From Microlunatus panaciterrae (lineage in GTDB: Bacteria; Actinomycetota; Actinomycetes; Propionibacteriales; Propionibacteriaceae): a stretch of 64,000 bases of DNA. Position numbers and translations under genes: made by a program. This document shows positions 32,670 to 41,274 of this stretch, piece by piece. The DNA lies in contig NZ_JAFBCF010000001.1 in NCBI RefSeq assembly GCF_016907535.1, positions 1,860,001-1,924,000 on the forward strand. The letters are read 5' to 3'. The notes below the pieces were generated by a model that ran no database searches, had not been told where the DNA came from, and saw nothing but the letters and a program-made list of their open reading frames with translations. The first letter of the stretch is position 1, and the number at the start of each line of letters is the position of its first letter.

Positions 32670-33809
32670 GTGCTGATCGCGGTCGCAAGGGAGAACCAGA
32701 CAGGTGAGGCCCGGGTGGCATTGGTCCCCGAGCTGGTGCCGAAGTTGATCACGGCTGGTTACGAGGTCGCGGTTCAGCCTGGGGCCGGTCGTGGCGCCAT
32801 GATCAGCGACGAGGAGTACACGGCCGCCGGTGCGCTGGTGACCGAGGACGCGTTGTCCTCGGCCGGCCTGGTGATCAGTGTGCAGCCACTCGACCCGGAC
32901 CGGCTGGGTCAGCTGACCGCCGGCGCCGCCACGGTGTCGTTCTTCCCTGCCACCCAGCGGCTGACCGAGGTCGTGATCCGCCGCGAGCTGCAGCTGACCA
33001 GTTTCGCGATGGAGTCGGTGCCGCGGATCTCCCGGGCCCAGACGATGGATGCCCTCAGCTCACAGGCGCTGGTGGCCGGCTATCGAGCGGCCATCGTCGC
33101 GGCGGGACGGCTCCGGAAGTTCTTCGGTCTCAGCATGACCGCAGCCGGCACCGTGCCACCGGCCCAGGTGGTGGTGCTGGGAGCCGGGGTCGCCGGCCTG
33201 CAGGCGATCGCCACCTGCCGCCGGCTCGGCGCCGTGGTGAAGGGCTACGACGTGCGTACCGCGGCCGCCGAGGAGATCCGCTCGATGGGGGGGGTCGCGA
33301 TCGAGCTCGGGCTGCCACCGCTGGAGGGGGCGGGTGGGTACGCCCGTGAGATGACCGAGGAGCGCGCCCTGCAGCAGCGGGAGCTGCTCACCCCGTACAT
33401 CGCCGCCGCCGACGCTCTGATCACCACCGCCGCGGTGCCCGGTCGACAGGCGCCACTGCTGGTGACCGCCGCCATGGTCGAGCAGATGCAGCTCGGGTCC
33501 GTCGTTGTTGATCTTGCCGCTGACTCGGGAGGCAACGTCGAGGGGTCGGTGCCCGGAGGTGTGGTGCAGATCGGTGGTGCGCAGGTCTGGGGCGGCGCCG
33601 GGGTGCCCAGCCAGATGCCTGGTCCGGCCAGTCGGCTGTACGCGCAGAACGTCGTCAACGTGATCATGTTGATGACCGGTGAGCGCGGCTTCGCCCCCGA
33701 CTTCAGCGACGAGATCGTCGCGTCCATGTGCATCACGCATGCCGGAGAGGTCCGGCACCAGCCGACCCTGACCCTGATCGCCCAGTTGGAGGACGCCAGT
33801 CATGAGTGA
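32670..33809 (+). CDS. pntAA: NAD(P) transhydrogenase subunit alpha 1 (domain I)
   Basis: A 379-residue soluble subunit that binds NAD(H). The N-terminus LIAVARENQTGEARVALVPELVPKL and the RISRAQTMDALSSQALVAGYRA segment are typical of alanine dehydrogenase/PNT families, and the dinucleotide motif VVVLGAGVAGLQAIATCRRLGA lies near residue 168. The enzyme couples proton re-entry to reduction of NADP by NADH. In this three-gene form domain I is separate from the membrane subunits. It overlaps the next gene by 8 nt. Confidence 0.92.
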   Translation: MLIAVARENQTGEARVALVPELVPKLITAGYEVAVQPGAGRGAMISDEEYTAAGALVTEDALSSAGLVISVQPLDPDRLGQLTAGAATVSFFPATQRLTEVVIRRELQLTSFAMESVPRISRAQTMDALSSQALVAGYRAAIVAAGRLRKFFGLSMTAAGTVPPAQVVVLGAGVAGLQAIATCRRLGAVVKGYDVRTAAAEEIRSMGGVAIELGLPPLEGAGGYAREMTEERALQQRELLTPYIAAADALITTAAVPGRQAPLLVTAAMVEQMQLGSVVVDLAADSGGNVEGSVPGGVVQIGGAQVWGGAGVPSQMPGPASRLYAQNVVNVIMLMTGERGFAPDFSDEIVASMCITHAGEVRHQPTLTLIAQLEDASHE

Positions 33810-34146
33810 GCCGCTGGTCTGGTTGACCGTCTTCATCCTGGCGATCTTCGTCGGCAACGAGGTGATCGCCAAGGTGTCCTCGACCTTGCACACGCCGTTG
33901 ATGAGTGGGGCCAACGCCATCCACGGAGTGATCCTGCTCGGTGCGGTGCTGGTGGCCGGATCGGCCGACACCACCCCGGTGCTGGTGGTGGCCCTGCTCG
34001 CGGTGGTGCTGGCCTCGATCAACATGGTCGGCGGCTTCGTGGTGACCGACCGGATGCTGCAGATGTTCAGCGGCCGGCGGCGGATCGCCAAGGTCGACCA
34101 ACGACCCGGCCTGCCCGGCGGCGACACCCGGGAGCTGCCCCGATGA
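33802..34146 (+). CDS. pntAB: NAD(P) transhydrogenase subunit alpha 2 (membrane part of domain II)
   Basis: A 114-residue protein with three membrane helices: LVWLTVFILAIFVGNEVIAKV, AIHGVILLGAVLVAG and VVALLAVVLASINMVGGFVV. The conserved NMVGGFVVTDRMLQMF patch identifies it as the small membrane subunit of split-alpha transhydrogenases. Overlaps on both sides (8 nt with pntAA, 4 nt with pntB) indicate translational coupling and equal stoichiometry. Confidence 0.93.
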   Translation: MSEPLVWLTVFILAIFVGNEVIAKVSSTLHTPLMSGANAIHGVILLGAVLVAGSADTTPVLVVALLAVVLASINMVGGFVVTDRMLQMFSGRRRIAKVDQRPGLPGGDTRELPR

Positions 34147-35525
34147 CGACTCCGGTCTGGGCTCAGCTGTCCTACCTGGTGGCTGCGGTCTGCTTCATCG
34201 TCGCCCTGAAGGGACTGTCCTCACCCAAAGCTGCCCGGCGTGGCAACCTGATCGGGGCGGCCGGTGCGGTGCTCGCCTGTGTGACGGTCTTCTTCGCTGC
34301 CGAGATTGATCATCTGCTGCCGATCCTGGTCGCGGTGGCGGTCGGCACCGTTATCGGCGCCGTCGGCGCGTACCGGGTGCAGATGACCCAGATGCCTCAG
34401 CTGGTGGCGCTCTTCAACGGCGTCGGCGGTGGCGCCGCCGCCATCGTGGCCCTGGTCGAGTTGAACAAGATCATCGCGGCCGGATCGCCCGGACCGGTCG
34501 AGCTGGCTGCGACCTCCTTCACGATCATGATCGGCACGATCAGCTTCGCCGGTTCGGTGGTGACCTTCCTCAAGCTGCAGGAGCTGATGACCAGCCGCCC
34601 GGTGGTCTTCCCCGGCTATCCGCTCGCCTACGGCGCGGCCTTGCTGGCGACGCTGGCCGCGGCGGTGCTGCTGGTGCCGGTCGCCACACTCTGGCTGGGC
34701 ATCGTGCTCGCCGTGCTGGGTCTCGTGCTCGGCGTGCTGCTGGTGCTGCCGGTGGGCGGCGCTGACGTACCGATCGTCATCTCGCTGCTGAACGCCTTCA
34801 CCGGGCTCGCGGTGGCCGCCAGCGGCTATGTGCTGCAGAACGTGCTGCTGCTGGTGGCCGGTACGCTGGTCGGCGCAGCCGGCACCCTGCTGACCCGGCT
34901 GATGGCCGCGGCGATGGGGCGGTCGTTGTTCAACATCCTGTTCGGGTCGTTGCGTGGCGGCTCCACCCTCGGCGGTGGCGTGGCGAGCGACCGCCCGGTC
35001 CGCTCCGCCGGTCCCGCCGATGTGGCGATCCTGCTCGGCTACGCCGAGCGGGTGATCATCGTGCCCGGCTACGGGCTGGCCGTGGCCCAGGCCCAGCACA
35101 CGCTGAAGCAGCTGGTCGACGTACTGCTGGAGCGGGGCACCAAGGTGGACTACGCCATCCATCCGGTCGCCGGTCGGATGCCGGGACACATGAACGTGCT
35201 GCTGGCCGAGGCCCAGGTGCCCTACGAGCAGCTGAAGGAGATGGACGAGATCAACCCGGAGTTCAAGCAGACCGACGTGGTGCTGGTGGTCGGCGCCAAC
35301 GACGTGGTGAACCCGGCGGCCGAGACCACCCCCAGCGCCCCCATCTACGGGATGCCGATCCTGAAGGCGAACGAGGCCAAGCAGGTGGTCTTCCTGAAGA
35401 GGTCGATGCGGCCCGGCTTCGCCGGGATCGAGAACGAGCTCCTGTTCGAACCGACCACCACGCTGCTGTTCGGCGACGCCAAGGACACCCTGGCCAAGCT
35501 GCTGGCCGCGGTCAAGGCACTCTGA
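34143..35525 (+). CDS. pntB: NAD(P) transhydrogenase subunit beta (domains II and III)
   Basis: A 460-residue subunit. About nine membrane helices (residues 5-265) form the proton channel with pntAB. The C-terminal NADP(H)-binding domain III contains [22 protein letters not shown] near residue 301, [18 protein letters not shown] near 340, [11 protein letters not shown] near 384 and [19 protein letters not shown] near 405. It completes a full proton-translocating transhydrogenase that supplies NADPH. A hairpin 20 nt after its stop probably ends the operon. Confidence 0.95.
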   Translation: MTTPVWAQLSYLVAAVCFIVALKGLSSPKAARRGNLIGAAGAVLACVTVFFAAEIDHLLPILVAVAVGTVIGAVGAYRVQMTQMPQLVALFNGVGGGAAAIVALVELNKIIAAGSPGPVELAATSFTIMIGTISFAGSVVTFLKLQELMTSRPVVFPGYPLAYGAALLATLAAAVLLVPVATLWLGIVLAVLGLVLGVLLVLPVGGADVPIVISLLNAFTGLAVAASGYVLQNVLLLVAGTLVGAAGTLLTRLMAAAMGRSLFNILFGSLRGGSTLGGGVASDRPVRSAGPADVAILLGYAERVIIVPGYGLAVAQAQHTLKQLVDVLLERGTKVDYAIHPVAGRMPGHMNVLLAEAQVPYEQLKEMDEINPEFKQTDVVLVVGANDVVNPAAETTPSAPIYGMPILKANEAKQVVFLKRSMRPGFAGIENELLFEPTTTLLFGDAKDTLAKLLAAVKAL

Positions 35526-35544
35526 CCAGCGCCGAAAACCAATT

Positions 35545-35565
35545 GCAGAGATCGGGCATCTCTGC
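35545..35565 (+). terminator. Hairpin after pntB, terminator or attenuator
   Basis: GCAGAGAT (35545-35552) and ATCTCTGC (35558-35565) form a perfect 8-bp stem with a CGGGC loop, followed by TGTTCTGG. It can end the pnt transcript. As the next gene's leader ORF begins 36 nt later with no obvious promoter between, it might also act as an attenuator. Confidence 0.6.
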
Positions 35566-35600
35566 TGTTCTGGGGTTCCGCCCGACCTGAAGGGGTTCCC

Positions 35601-35705
35601 ATGCGTCGAATCTTCAAGTCCCTCGAAGAAGCATCCCTCCACTCAGAGGACCGACGACTTGACGCAGCTGAACCTGGGCATTCTGGCGCATGTAGACGCC
35701 GGTAA
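35601..35705 (+). CDS. Candidate 34-residue leader peptide upstream of the ribosome protection GTPase
   Basis: ATG 35601 has AGGGG 5 nt upstream, a better site than many genes here. The ORF encodes MRRIFKSLEEASLHSEDRRL followed by 14 more residues (ending ACRRR) and stops at 35705. It reads in a different frame across the Shine-Dalgarno and TTG start of the GTPase gene, so ribosome movement on it would directly affect GTPase translation. TetM-type genes in other bacteria use leader peptides for attenuation. A TCTTC/GAAGA hairpin and a repeated GGGGTTCC (35572 and 35592) lie in the same stretch. Confidence 0.5.
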   Translation: MRRIFKSLEEASLHSEDRRLDAAEPGHSGACRRR

Positions 35706-37632
35706 GACCACCCTGACCGAACGGCTGCTGTACGCGGCCGGAGTCATCGACGCCATCGGCAGCGTCGATCAGGGCACCACGCAGACCGACTCGCTGGCCC
35801 TCGAGCGCCAGCGGGGCATCACCATCCGGGCCGCCGTGGTGGCGTTCCGGGTTGACGGTGTCACCGTCAACCTGATCGACACTCCCGGGCACCCCGACTT
35901 CATCGCCGAGGTCGACCGGACGTTGGCCGTGCTCGATGGGGCCGTGCTGGTCGTCTCCGCCGTCGAAGGCGTCCAGCCGCAGACCGTCGTCTTAATGCGG
36001 GCGCTGCGTCGGCTGCGCGTCCCGACCCTGATCTTCGTCAACAAGATCGACCGCTCGGGCGCCGACCCGGACCGGGTGCTGGTCAGGATCCGCGAGCGCC
36101 TGACCTCCGATGCGGTCGTCATGGGAGCCACTCGCGACGAGGGCAGCCGGGCCGCGTCCTTCGTACCGTACGAAGGTGACGAGCCGGGCTTCGTCGACGC
36201 ACTGGTCGACCGGCTGGTCGAGCACGACGAGGATCTGCTCAGCGCGATCGTCGACGGCCGGGCTGGCGCCGCCTCACCGGCGCACCTGCGGTGCAGGCTG
36301 GCGACGCAGACGGCCGCTGCTCGGGTCCAACCGGTGTTCTTCGGCTCAGCGATCACGGGGGCGGGCATCCCTTGCCTGATGGCCGCCCTCACCAGCCTGC
36401 TGCCGACGGCCGGCGGCGACCCCGAGGCGCCGGTGGCGGGCTCGGTGTTCAAGGTCGAACGTGGACCGGCCGGTGAGCGGCTCAGCTATGTGCGGATGCG
36501 TGCCGGGACTCTCCGCCTGCGCGAACGGCTGCAGCTGGGGTCGGGCCGAGCGGAGACCGTTACCGGGATCAGGGTCTTCGAGCACGGCGGTGCCGTCGAC
36601 CGGGCCTGCGTCGCGGCCGGCCAGATCGCCCAGCTGTCCGGTCTGCGCGAGGTCCGCGTAGGTGACCGGTTCGGCTCCTCGGTGGACCACCAGGTCGGGT
36701 CCGTGTTCGCCCCGCCCGGCCTGGAGACCGCTGTCGTCGCACGTGACCCGTCCCAGAAGGCGCTCCTGCATGCCGCACTCAGCCAGCTCGCGGAGCAGGA
36801 TCCGCTGATCAACCTGCGACAGGACGATCGGCGCCAGGAACTGTTCGTCTCCCTGTACGGCGAGGTGCAGAAGGAGGTCATCGAGCACACCCTCTCCGTC
36901 GAGTTCGGCGTGGCGATCGACTTCCGCGAGACGACCACTCTCTGCATCGAGCGGGTGGTCGGCACCGGACGGGCCGTCGAGCAGCTCGGCGACCCGTCGA
37001 ACCCGTTCGTCGCGACAGTCGGGCTGCAGATCGAGCCGGGCGAACTCGACAGTGGCCTGCAGTTCCGCCTGGGCGTCGATGTGGGTGCCCTGCCGCTCTA
37101 CGTCTACAAGAACGTCGAGGCGTTCTGCCAGGCGATGACCGACCATCTGCGTACGACCTTGCAGCAGGGGCTGTCGGGGTGGAGGGTCAACGACTGCCTG
37201 GTCACCTTGACCGACTGCGGCTACCAGTCCCCATCCACCACGGCAGCCGACTATCGCCGGCTCACCCCGCTGGTGACGATGGCCGCGCTGGCGCAGGCGG
37301 GCACGGTGGTGTGCGAGCCGATCCACCGGTTCCGCATCGATGCGCCGGCGGACACCCTGTCGGCCGTCCTCCGGCTACTGGCGCAGCACCGGGCGGTCCC
37401 GCAGGCGCCGTCCCTGGCAGCCGGCTGGTGCGCTGTCACCGGCGACATCCCCGCCGCCGAGGTGCACCGCCTGCAGCAGCAGCTGCACGGACGGACCCAT
37501 GGCGAGGGCGTGCTCGAGGTCGCCTTCGACCGCTACGAGCCCGGTTTCGGCCCGGCTCCCGTACGCCCGCGGTTCGACCACAACCCGCTCAACCGCAAGG
37601 AGTACCTGCTGCACGTCCTCCGCCGCATCTGA
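35659..37632 (+). CDS. TetM/OtrA-like ribosome protection GTPase
   Basis: A 657-residue EF-G-like GTPase. G motifs: AHVDAGKT (residues 10-17), RGITI (52-56), DTPGHPDF (74-81), NKID (128-131). The C-terminal half follows the ribosome-protection layout, with GYQSPSTTAADYRRLTPLV near residue 519 at the position of the domain IV loop that displaces tetracycline. Members free stalled ribosomes from tetracycline; chromosomal copies in actinobacteria may also have housekeeping roles. TTG 35659 has AGAGGA 8 nt upstream. Resistance itself cannot be proved from sequence. Confidence 0.88.
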   Translation: MTQLNLGILAHVDAGKTTLTERLLYAAGVIDAIGSVDQGTTQTDSLALERQRGITIRAAVVAFRVDGVTVNLIDTPGHPDFIAEVDRTLAVLDGAVLVVSAVEGVQPQTVVLMRALRRLRVPTLIFVNKIDRSGADPDRVLVRIRERLTSDAVVMGATRDEGSRAASFVPYEGDEPGFVDALVDRLVEHDEDLLSAIVDGRAGAASPAHLRCRLATQTAAARVQPVFFGSAITGAGIPCLMAALTSLLPTAGGDPEAPVAGSVFKVERGPAGERLSYVRMRAGTLRLRERLQLGSGRAETVTGIRVFEHGGAVDRACVAAGQIAQLSGLREVRVGDRFGSSVDHQVGSVFAPPGLETAVVARDPSQKALLHAALSQLAEQDPLINLRQDDRRQELFVSLYGEVQKEVIEHTLSVEFGVAIDFRETTTLCIERVVGTGRAVEQLGDPSNPFVATVGLQIEPGELDSGLQFRLGVDVGALPLYVYKNVEAFCQAMTDHLRTTLQQGLSGWRVNDCLVTLTDCGYQSPSTTAADYRRLTPLVTMAALAQAGTVVCEPIHRFRIDAPADTLSAVLRLLAQHRAVPQAPSLAAGWCAVTGDIPAAEVHRLQQQLHGRTHGEGVLEVAFDRYEPGFGPAPVRPRFDHNPLNRKEYLLHVLRRI

Positions 37633-37692
37633 GCTCGCCCAGCGCCTCGCGCACCATGGCCCGCGTCATTCGGACGCGGTGGCCGCCACGGA

Positions 37693-37772
37693 GCCAGGGA
37701 TCCTGTCACATGACGGGACAAATTCCCCTGGCTGAGTGACGGATTCCCATGCCGACTTGGGAAACTGACACG
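37693..37772. repeat. Dispersed intergenic repeat, copy B
   Basis: GCCAGGG (37693-37699) pairs with CCCTGGC (37726-37732) around a TGTCA/TGACGGGACA inner dyad. The segment 37723-37772 matches copy A (31193-31242) at 41 of 50 positions, including the core GACTTGGGAAAC. It lies between the convergent GTPase and glycosidase-like genes. Confidence 0.75.
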
Positions 37773-37798
37773 GCTCCCGACACGGCTCCGGACGCCGC

Positions 37799-39163
37799 TC
37801 AGAGGTAGCGGTACGGGTTGGCGCCGATGGCGGCCAGCAGGTACCAGGAGGTCGCTGCCGTGTGCAGGTTCGGGTAGTAGCCGAAGCCGAAACCGGTGTC
37901 GAGGGGACTGGAGGCGGCCACCAGGCCGCCGGGCACGGCCGCGGTGCCGCCGAACTTCTGGCCGGCACCGAGCCGGTCCTGGGCGGAGCGCAGCTGGTGC
38001 AGCAACGAGTCGGCGGCAGCCGCGTCGCCGGCTCCCTTCCGCTGCGCCAGCGCCAGGGCCAGGTGCGCCGTGCCCTCGAACCAGACCGCGGCGACGTCGG
38101 GTCTGGGGTTGTAGGACTGGCCGCCGATGTTCCTGGTCGGGTCGGTCAGCAACGAGCCGCTGCCGAAACCGATGCCGCTGACCGAGTAGTTGCCGGTCAG
38201 CGCCGAGTTGGTCCGCAGCGGGGTGTCGGTGGTGGCGAGGTTGCCGGCGGCCCAGTCCAGCGCCGCTGCGTAGCGCTTGTCGCCGGCGGCCAACCAGGAC
38301 CAGGTCTGCACGTCCTCCGGCAGCTGGGCGGCGGCCCTGTTGATGGTGACGCCGTCGTCTGAGCCGGTCCAGAAGAACTCCGCCTCCGGGTTCCACATCG
38401 CGGTGACGAACGACCAGGCATGAGCCGCCCGGTCCTGCCAGCGCCGGTCGCCGGTGAGGCTCGCCAGTAGCCGGAAAAAGGCGTAGGTGTCGATGTTGTG
38501 CTCGGTGGACCGGTGCTCGGCCAGTCCGGCCGTGGTGCCGAACGTGTAGCCGCCCAGGCCGGACTCGGCGTAGGCGTTGTCATAGATCCACTGGCCGATC
38601 CAGAGCGCTCCCTGCGCGTAGCGGTTGTCCCGGGTCTTGCGCGCCAGCTGCGCCAGCGCGATGCCGCTCCAGGCCATGTCGCCGACGGCGGTCCCGACCA
38701 GGCCGTACTGGGAGCCGGAGACGGCCATCCCGCCAGCGTCGGTGAAGCCATCGGCGTGATACGCCTGCCGCAGCCGGTGGTCGCTGAACTCAGGGTCGTG
38801 GGCCTGGGCGTAGAGCAGCGCGTCACCGATCGCCCGCGCCCGCCGGTCGTCACCGAGGGCCAGCAGCGCGATCGCTGTCACGGCGTTGTCGTAGACGAAG
38901 GCGATATCGGTCAGCCCGGAGGCGTCCTGATAGCTCTGTGCCAGTCGCGGACCGCTGCCGCGGTAGGCGTCGGTCACCTGCTGCAGAAACCGGGTGGCGT
39001 CGCGGACCGAGCTGTCGCGCCCGCGGCGCGGGCGTCCGTCGGCCTGCGCCGGGACGGCACCAAGGGCGGTCAGCGGCAGCGCGACGGCAGCAGCAGCCCC
39101 ACCACCGAGCAGCGCTCGGCGGCTCACTCCCGATTCCGGGCGGCCGGTGTTCGGCTGAATCAT
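37799..39163 (-). CDS. Tat-exported glycosidase-like protein with alpha/alpha barrel
   Basis: A 454-residue secreted protein. The N-terminus has a twin-arginine signal (SRRALLGGGAAAAVALPLTALG, cleavage near PAQA). The rest is repetitive helical sequence with aromatic-rich turns (DIAFVYDNAVTAIALLALGD, GDMAWSGIALAQLARKTRDNRYAQ, EHNIDTYAFFRLLASLTGDRRW, DVQTWSWLAAGDKRY, AVWFEGTAHLALAL), the pattern of (alpha/alpha)6 barrel glycosidases or lyases. The exact family is not recognised. GAGGAGG precedes the ATG. Two CebR-like operators over its promoter suggest a role in using cellulose-derived or related beta-glucan oligosaccharides. Confidence 0.75.
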   Translation of the reverse strand: MIQPNTGRPESGVSRRALLGGGAAAAVALPLTALGAVPAQADGRPRRGRDSSVRDATRFLQQVTDAYRGSGPRLAQSYQDASGLTDIAFVYDNAVTAIALLALGDDRRARAIGDALLYAQAHDPEFSDHRLRQAYHADGFTDAGGMAVSGSQYGLVGTAVGDMAWSGIALAQLARKTRDNRYAQGALWIGQWIYDNAYAESGLGGYTFGTTAGLAEHRSTEHNIDTYAFFRLLASLTGDRRWQDRAAHAWSFVTAMWNPEAEFFWTGSDDGVTINRAAAQLPEDVQTWSWLAAGDKRYAAALDWAAGNLATTDTPLRTNSALTGNYSVSGIGFGSGSLLTDPTRNIGGQSYNPRPDVAAVWFEGTAHLALALAQRKGAGDAAAADSLLHQLRSAQDRLGAGQKFGGTAAVPGGLVAASSPLDTGFGFGYYPNLHTAATSWYLLAAIGANPYRYL

Positions 39164-39184
39164 CGTGCCTCCTCGGTTGCGTCG

Positions 39185-39230
39185 TGGGAGCGCTCCCGTC
39201 GAGGGTAGGTGGAGCGCTCCGGGGTGTCAA
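39185..39230 (-). promoter_or_regulatory. Promoter with two CebR-like (LacI family) operators
   Basis: On the minus strand, -35 TTGACA (39225-39230) and -10 TACCCT (39202-39207) are 17 nt apart. One GGAGCGCTCC box (39211-39220) fills the spacer, and a second, GGGAGCGCTCCCA (39185-39197), follows the start region. The second box matches the Streptomyces CebR site TGGGAGCGCTCCCA at all but one end position. Strong repression in the absence of cello-oligosaccharides is the likely behaviour. Confidence 0.85.
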
Positions 39231-39317
39231 CGGCGGGTTGGCCCGCCCCTGTTCCGCCCTAAGGGCACCGTTGCCGGATCGTGACACTCCCATTGGCGCC
39301 CCAATCCAGCCAAATCC

Positions 39318-39358
39318 GCAAAGAACACTTTGCAAAGGATTCTTTGCAGTTCTACCCT
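39318..39358 (+). promoter_or_regulatory. ArsR-type double dyad over the arsR-MFS promoter
   Basis: Two overlapping inverted repeats, GCAAAG-AACA-CTTTGC (39318-39333) and TGCAAAG-GATT-CTTTGCA (39331-39348), cover the -35 TTGCAA (39330-39335). The -10 TACCCT (39353-39358) is 17 nt further on and 6 nt before GTG 39365. Binding would block RNA polymerase, so the operon is probably autorepressed. Confidence 0.8.
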
Positions 39359-39364
39359 GAGAGG

Positions 39365-39970
39365 GTGTCAGACTCCGTCGGCCCGCAGGATCGCCTTACC
39401 GAGGACGAACAGATCACCATCAGCAGCACCAACCTGCGCGGGCTCACCCACCCGTTGCGGGTCAAGCTGCTCGGGCTGCTCCGTACCGGCGGTCGAGCCA
39501 CCGCGACCTCGCTGGCCGCCCAGCTGCAGACCACCAGCGGCGCCGTCTCCTATCACCTCCGCCAGCTCGAGAGGTACGGGTTCATCACCGAGGACACCGG
39601 CCACGGCAACGGGCGCGAACGCTGGTGGCGGGCCCGGCACCAGCGCTCCGAGTACGACGAGCTCAGCCAGCAGCCCGCCGACGCCGAGATCGCCCGCTGG
39701 TTCACCGACCAGATCGCCGCCGAGGCGGCCCGGCGGGTTCTCGCCGCCTCCCGTCAGTGGCGGAGCTGGCCGCCCGAGTGGCGATCGGTGTTCAGCGTCG
39801 CGGACTCGCTGCTCGCCCTCACCCCGACCGAGGCGAAGCAGCTGGGTCGCGACCTGCAGGCGGTGGTGGACGGCTACCGACCGCACCGGCCGGATGAGCC
39901 GGCACCGGCCGGCACGGCCGTAGTCGCCGTCCAGTTCCAGACCTTCCTGCAGCCGGTCGACCCGTCATGA
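39365..39970 (+). CDS. ArsR-family winged-helix repressor
   Basis: A 201-residue regulator. The winged helix-turn-helix spans about residues 20-95: LRGLTHPLRVKLLGLLRTGGRATATSLAAQLQTTSGAVSYHLRQLERYGFI. No Cys-rich metal site is visible, so the inducer is probably an organic compound. The C-terminal half is helical and may serve dimerisation or ligand binding. GTG 39365 sits 6 nt after the -10; the in-frame ATG at 39281 would lie upstream of the promoter. It overlaps the MFS gene by 4 nt and likely controls it. Confidence 0.85.
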   Translation: MSDSVGPQDRLTEDEQITISSTNLRGLTHPLRVKLLGLLRTGGRATATSLAAQLQTTSGAVSYHLRQLERYGFITEDTGHGNGRERWWRARHQRSEYDELSQQPADAEIARWFTDQIAAEAARRVLAASRQWRSWPPEWRSVFSVADSLLALTPTEAKQLGRDLQAVVDGYRPHRPDEPAPAGTAVVAVQFQTFLQPVDPS

Positions 39971-41274
39971 CCGACGACCGGCGCCCGCTCATCGCCCTGC
40001 TGGTGGTCAGCGCCATCGCCAACATCGGCACCCGGGTGTCGGCGATCGCGATCCCCTGGTTCGTCCTCACCGGCACCGGCTCGGCCACTGCGACCGGGCT
40101 GGTGGCCGCCTTCGAGCTGCTGCCCTATGTCCTGGTCAAGGCGTTGGGCGGCCCGGTGGTGGACCGGATCGGCCAGCGCAAGGTCAGTCTCGGCGCCGAC
40201 CTGGCCAGCGCCCTGGTGATCGGGGCCGTCCCCGCCCTGCACCTGCTGGGGCTGCTGAGCTTCCCGGTGCTGCTGGCCCTGGTCGCCGTCGGCGGGGGCC
40301 TGCGGGGTCCGGGCGACAACGCCAAGCACACCTCGGTGCCGCTGGTGGCCGAGGTCGCCGGGGTGCCCCTGGAGCGGGTCACCGGGCTGTTCGGTGCGAT
40401 CGAGCGTGGCTCCGGGTTGGTCGCGCCGGGCGTGGCTGCGGCGATGATCGCGCTGGTCGACGCTCCCGGCGCGATTGCGGTCACGGCCGGCTGCTTCGCG
40501 CTGTCGGCGATGGTCGTCGCGGTCTTCCTTCCTACGTCCTTCGACCGCTCCGGGCCCGGCACGGAGTGTCCCGAGACCGCCGGCGGCTACCTGGCCCGGC
40601 TGCGCGCGGGGTTCTCCTTCCTGCTCGGCGACCGACTGCTGCTGATGTTGGTGCTGATGATCGCGGTGACCAACCTGATCGACGTGGCCAAGACCACCGT
40701 GCTGCTGCCGGTCTGGGCGCAGCGGGGCGGCCACGGTGTCGGGTCGATCAGCCTGATGCTCACCTGCATGGCAGGTTTCTCGATGGTCAGCTCCCTGCTG
40801 GCCAGCTGGCTCGGACCTCGGCTGCCGCGCCGGCTGACCTACTTCGGCTGCTTCCTCATCGCCGGACCGGCTCCATTCGTGGTGCTGGGGTTGGGATGGC
40901 CGGTCTGGTCCATTGCCCTGGTCTACTGTGTGGCCGGGTTCGCCTCCGGGTTCCTCAACCCGCTGCTCGGTGCGATCTTCTACGAGCGGATCCCCCGGCC
41001 GCTGCTCGGCCGGGTCTCGGGACTGAGCGACGCGACCGCCTGGGCCGGGATGCCGTTCGGCGGCCTGGTCGGCGCCGGGCTGATCGCGCTGGTCGGGCTG
41101 AGCCCGACCTTCCTGCTGCTTGCCGGCGGCTACCTGCTGGCCACCATGATCCCCGGGCTGTTGTCGGCGCACCTGTTCGACCCGCCAGGCCCCGCACCCG
41201 CAGCGCCGGCTGATCAGGACGTCAGCGCCAGCACCGCCGGTGGCAGCGCGAGCAGACCCAGAGCCAGCGCATAG
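39967..41274 (+). CDS. MFS exporter paired with an ArsR regulator
   Basis: A 435-residue protein with twelve predicted membrane helices (first helix LIALLVVSAIANIGTRVSAIAIPWFVL, motif A-like loop GGPVVDRIGQRKVSLG). It resembles the MFS_3/enterobactin exporter-like group. The coupled ArsR gene and its operator imply induction by the transported compound, probably a toxin or antibiotic. The last 61 bp overlap the convergent M56 gene; that end encodes only a Pro/Ala/Ser tail, so the overlap is tolerable. Confidence 0.86.
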   Translation: MTDDRRPLIALLVVSAIANIGTRVSAIAIPWFVLTGTGSATATGLVAAFELLPYVLVKALGGPVVDRIGQRKVSLGADLASALVIGAVPALHLLGLLSFPVLLALVAVGGGLRGPGDNAKHTSVPLVAEVAGVPLERVTGLFGAIERGSGLVAPGVAAAMIALVDAPGAIAVTAGCFALSAMVVAVFLPTSFDRSGPGTECPETAGGYLARLRAGFSFLLGDRLLLMLVLMIAVTNLIDVAKTTVLLPVWAQRGGHGVGSISLMLTCMAGFSMVSSLLASWLGPRLPRRLTYFGCFLIAGPAPFVVLGLGWPVWSIALVYCVAGFASGFLNPLLGAIFYERIPRPLLGRVSGLSDATAWAGMPFGGLVGAGLIALVGLSPTFLLLAGGYLLATMIPGLLSAHLFDPPGPAPAAPADQDVSASTAGGSASRPRASA

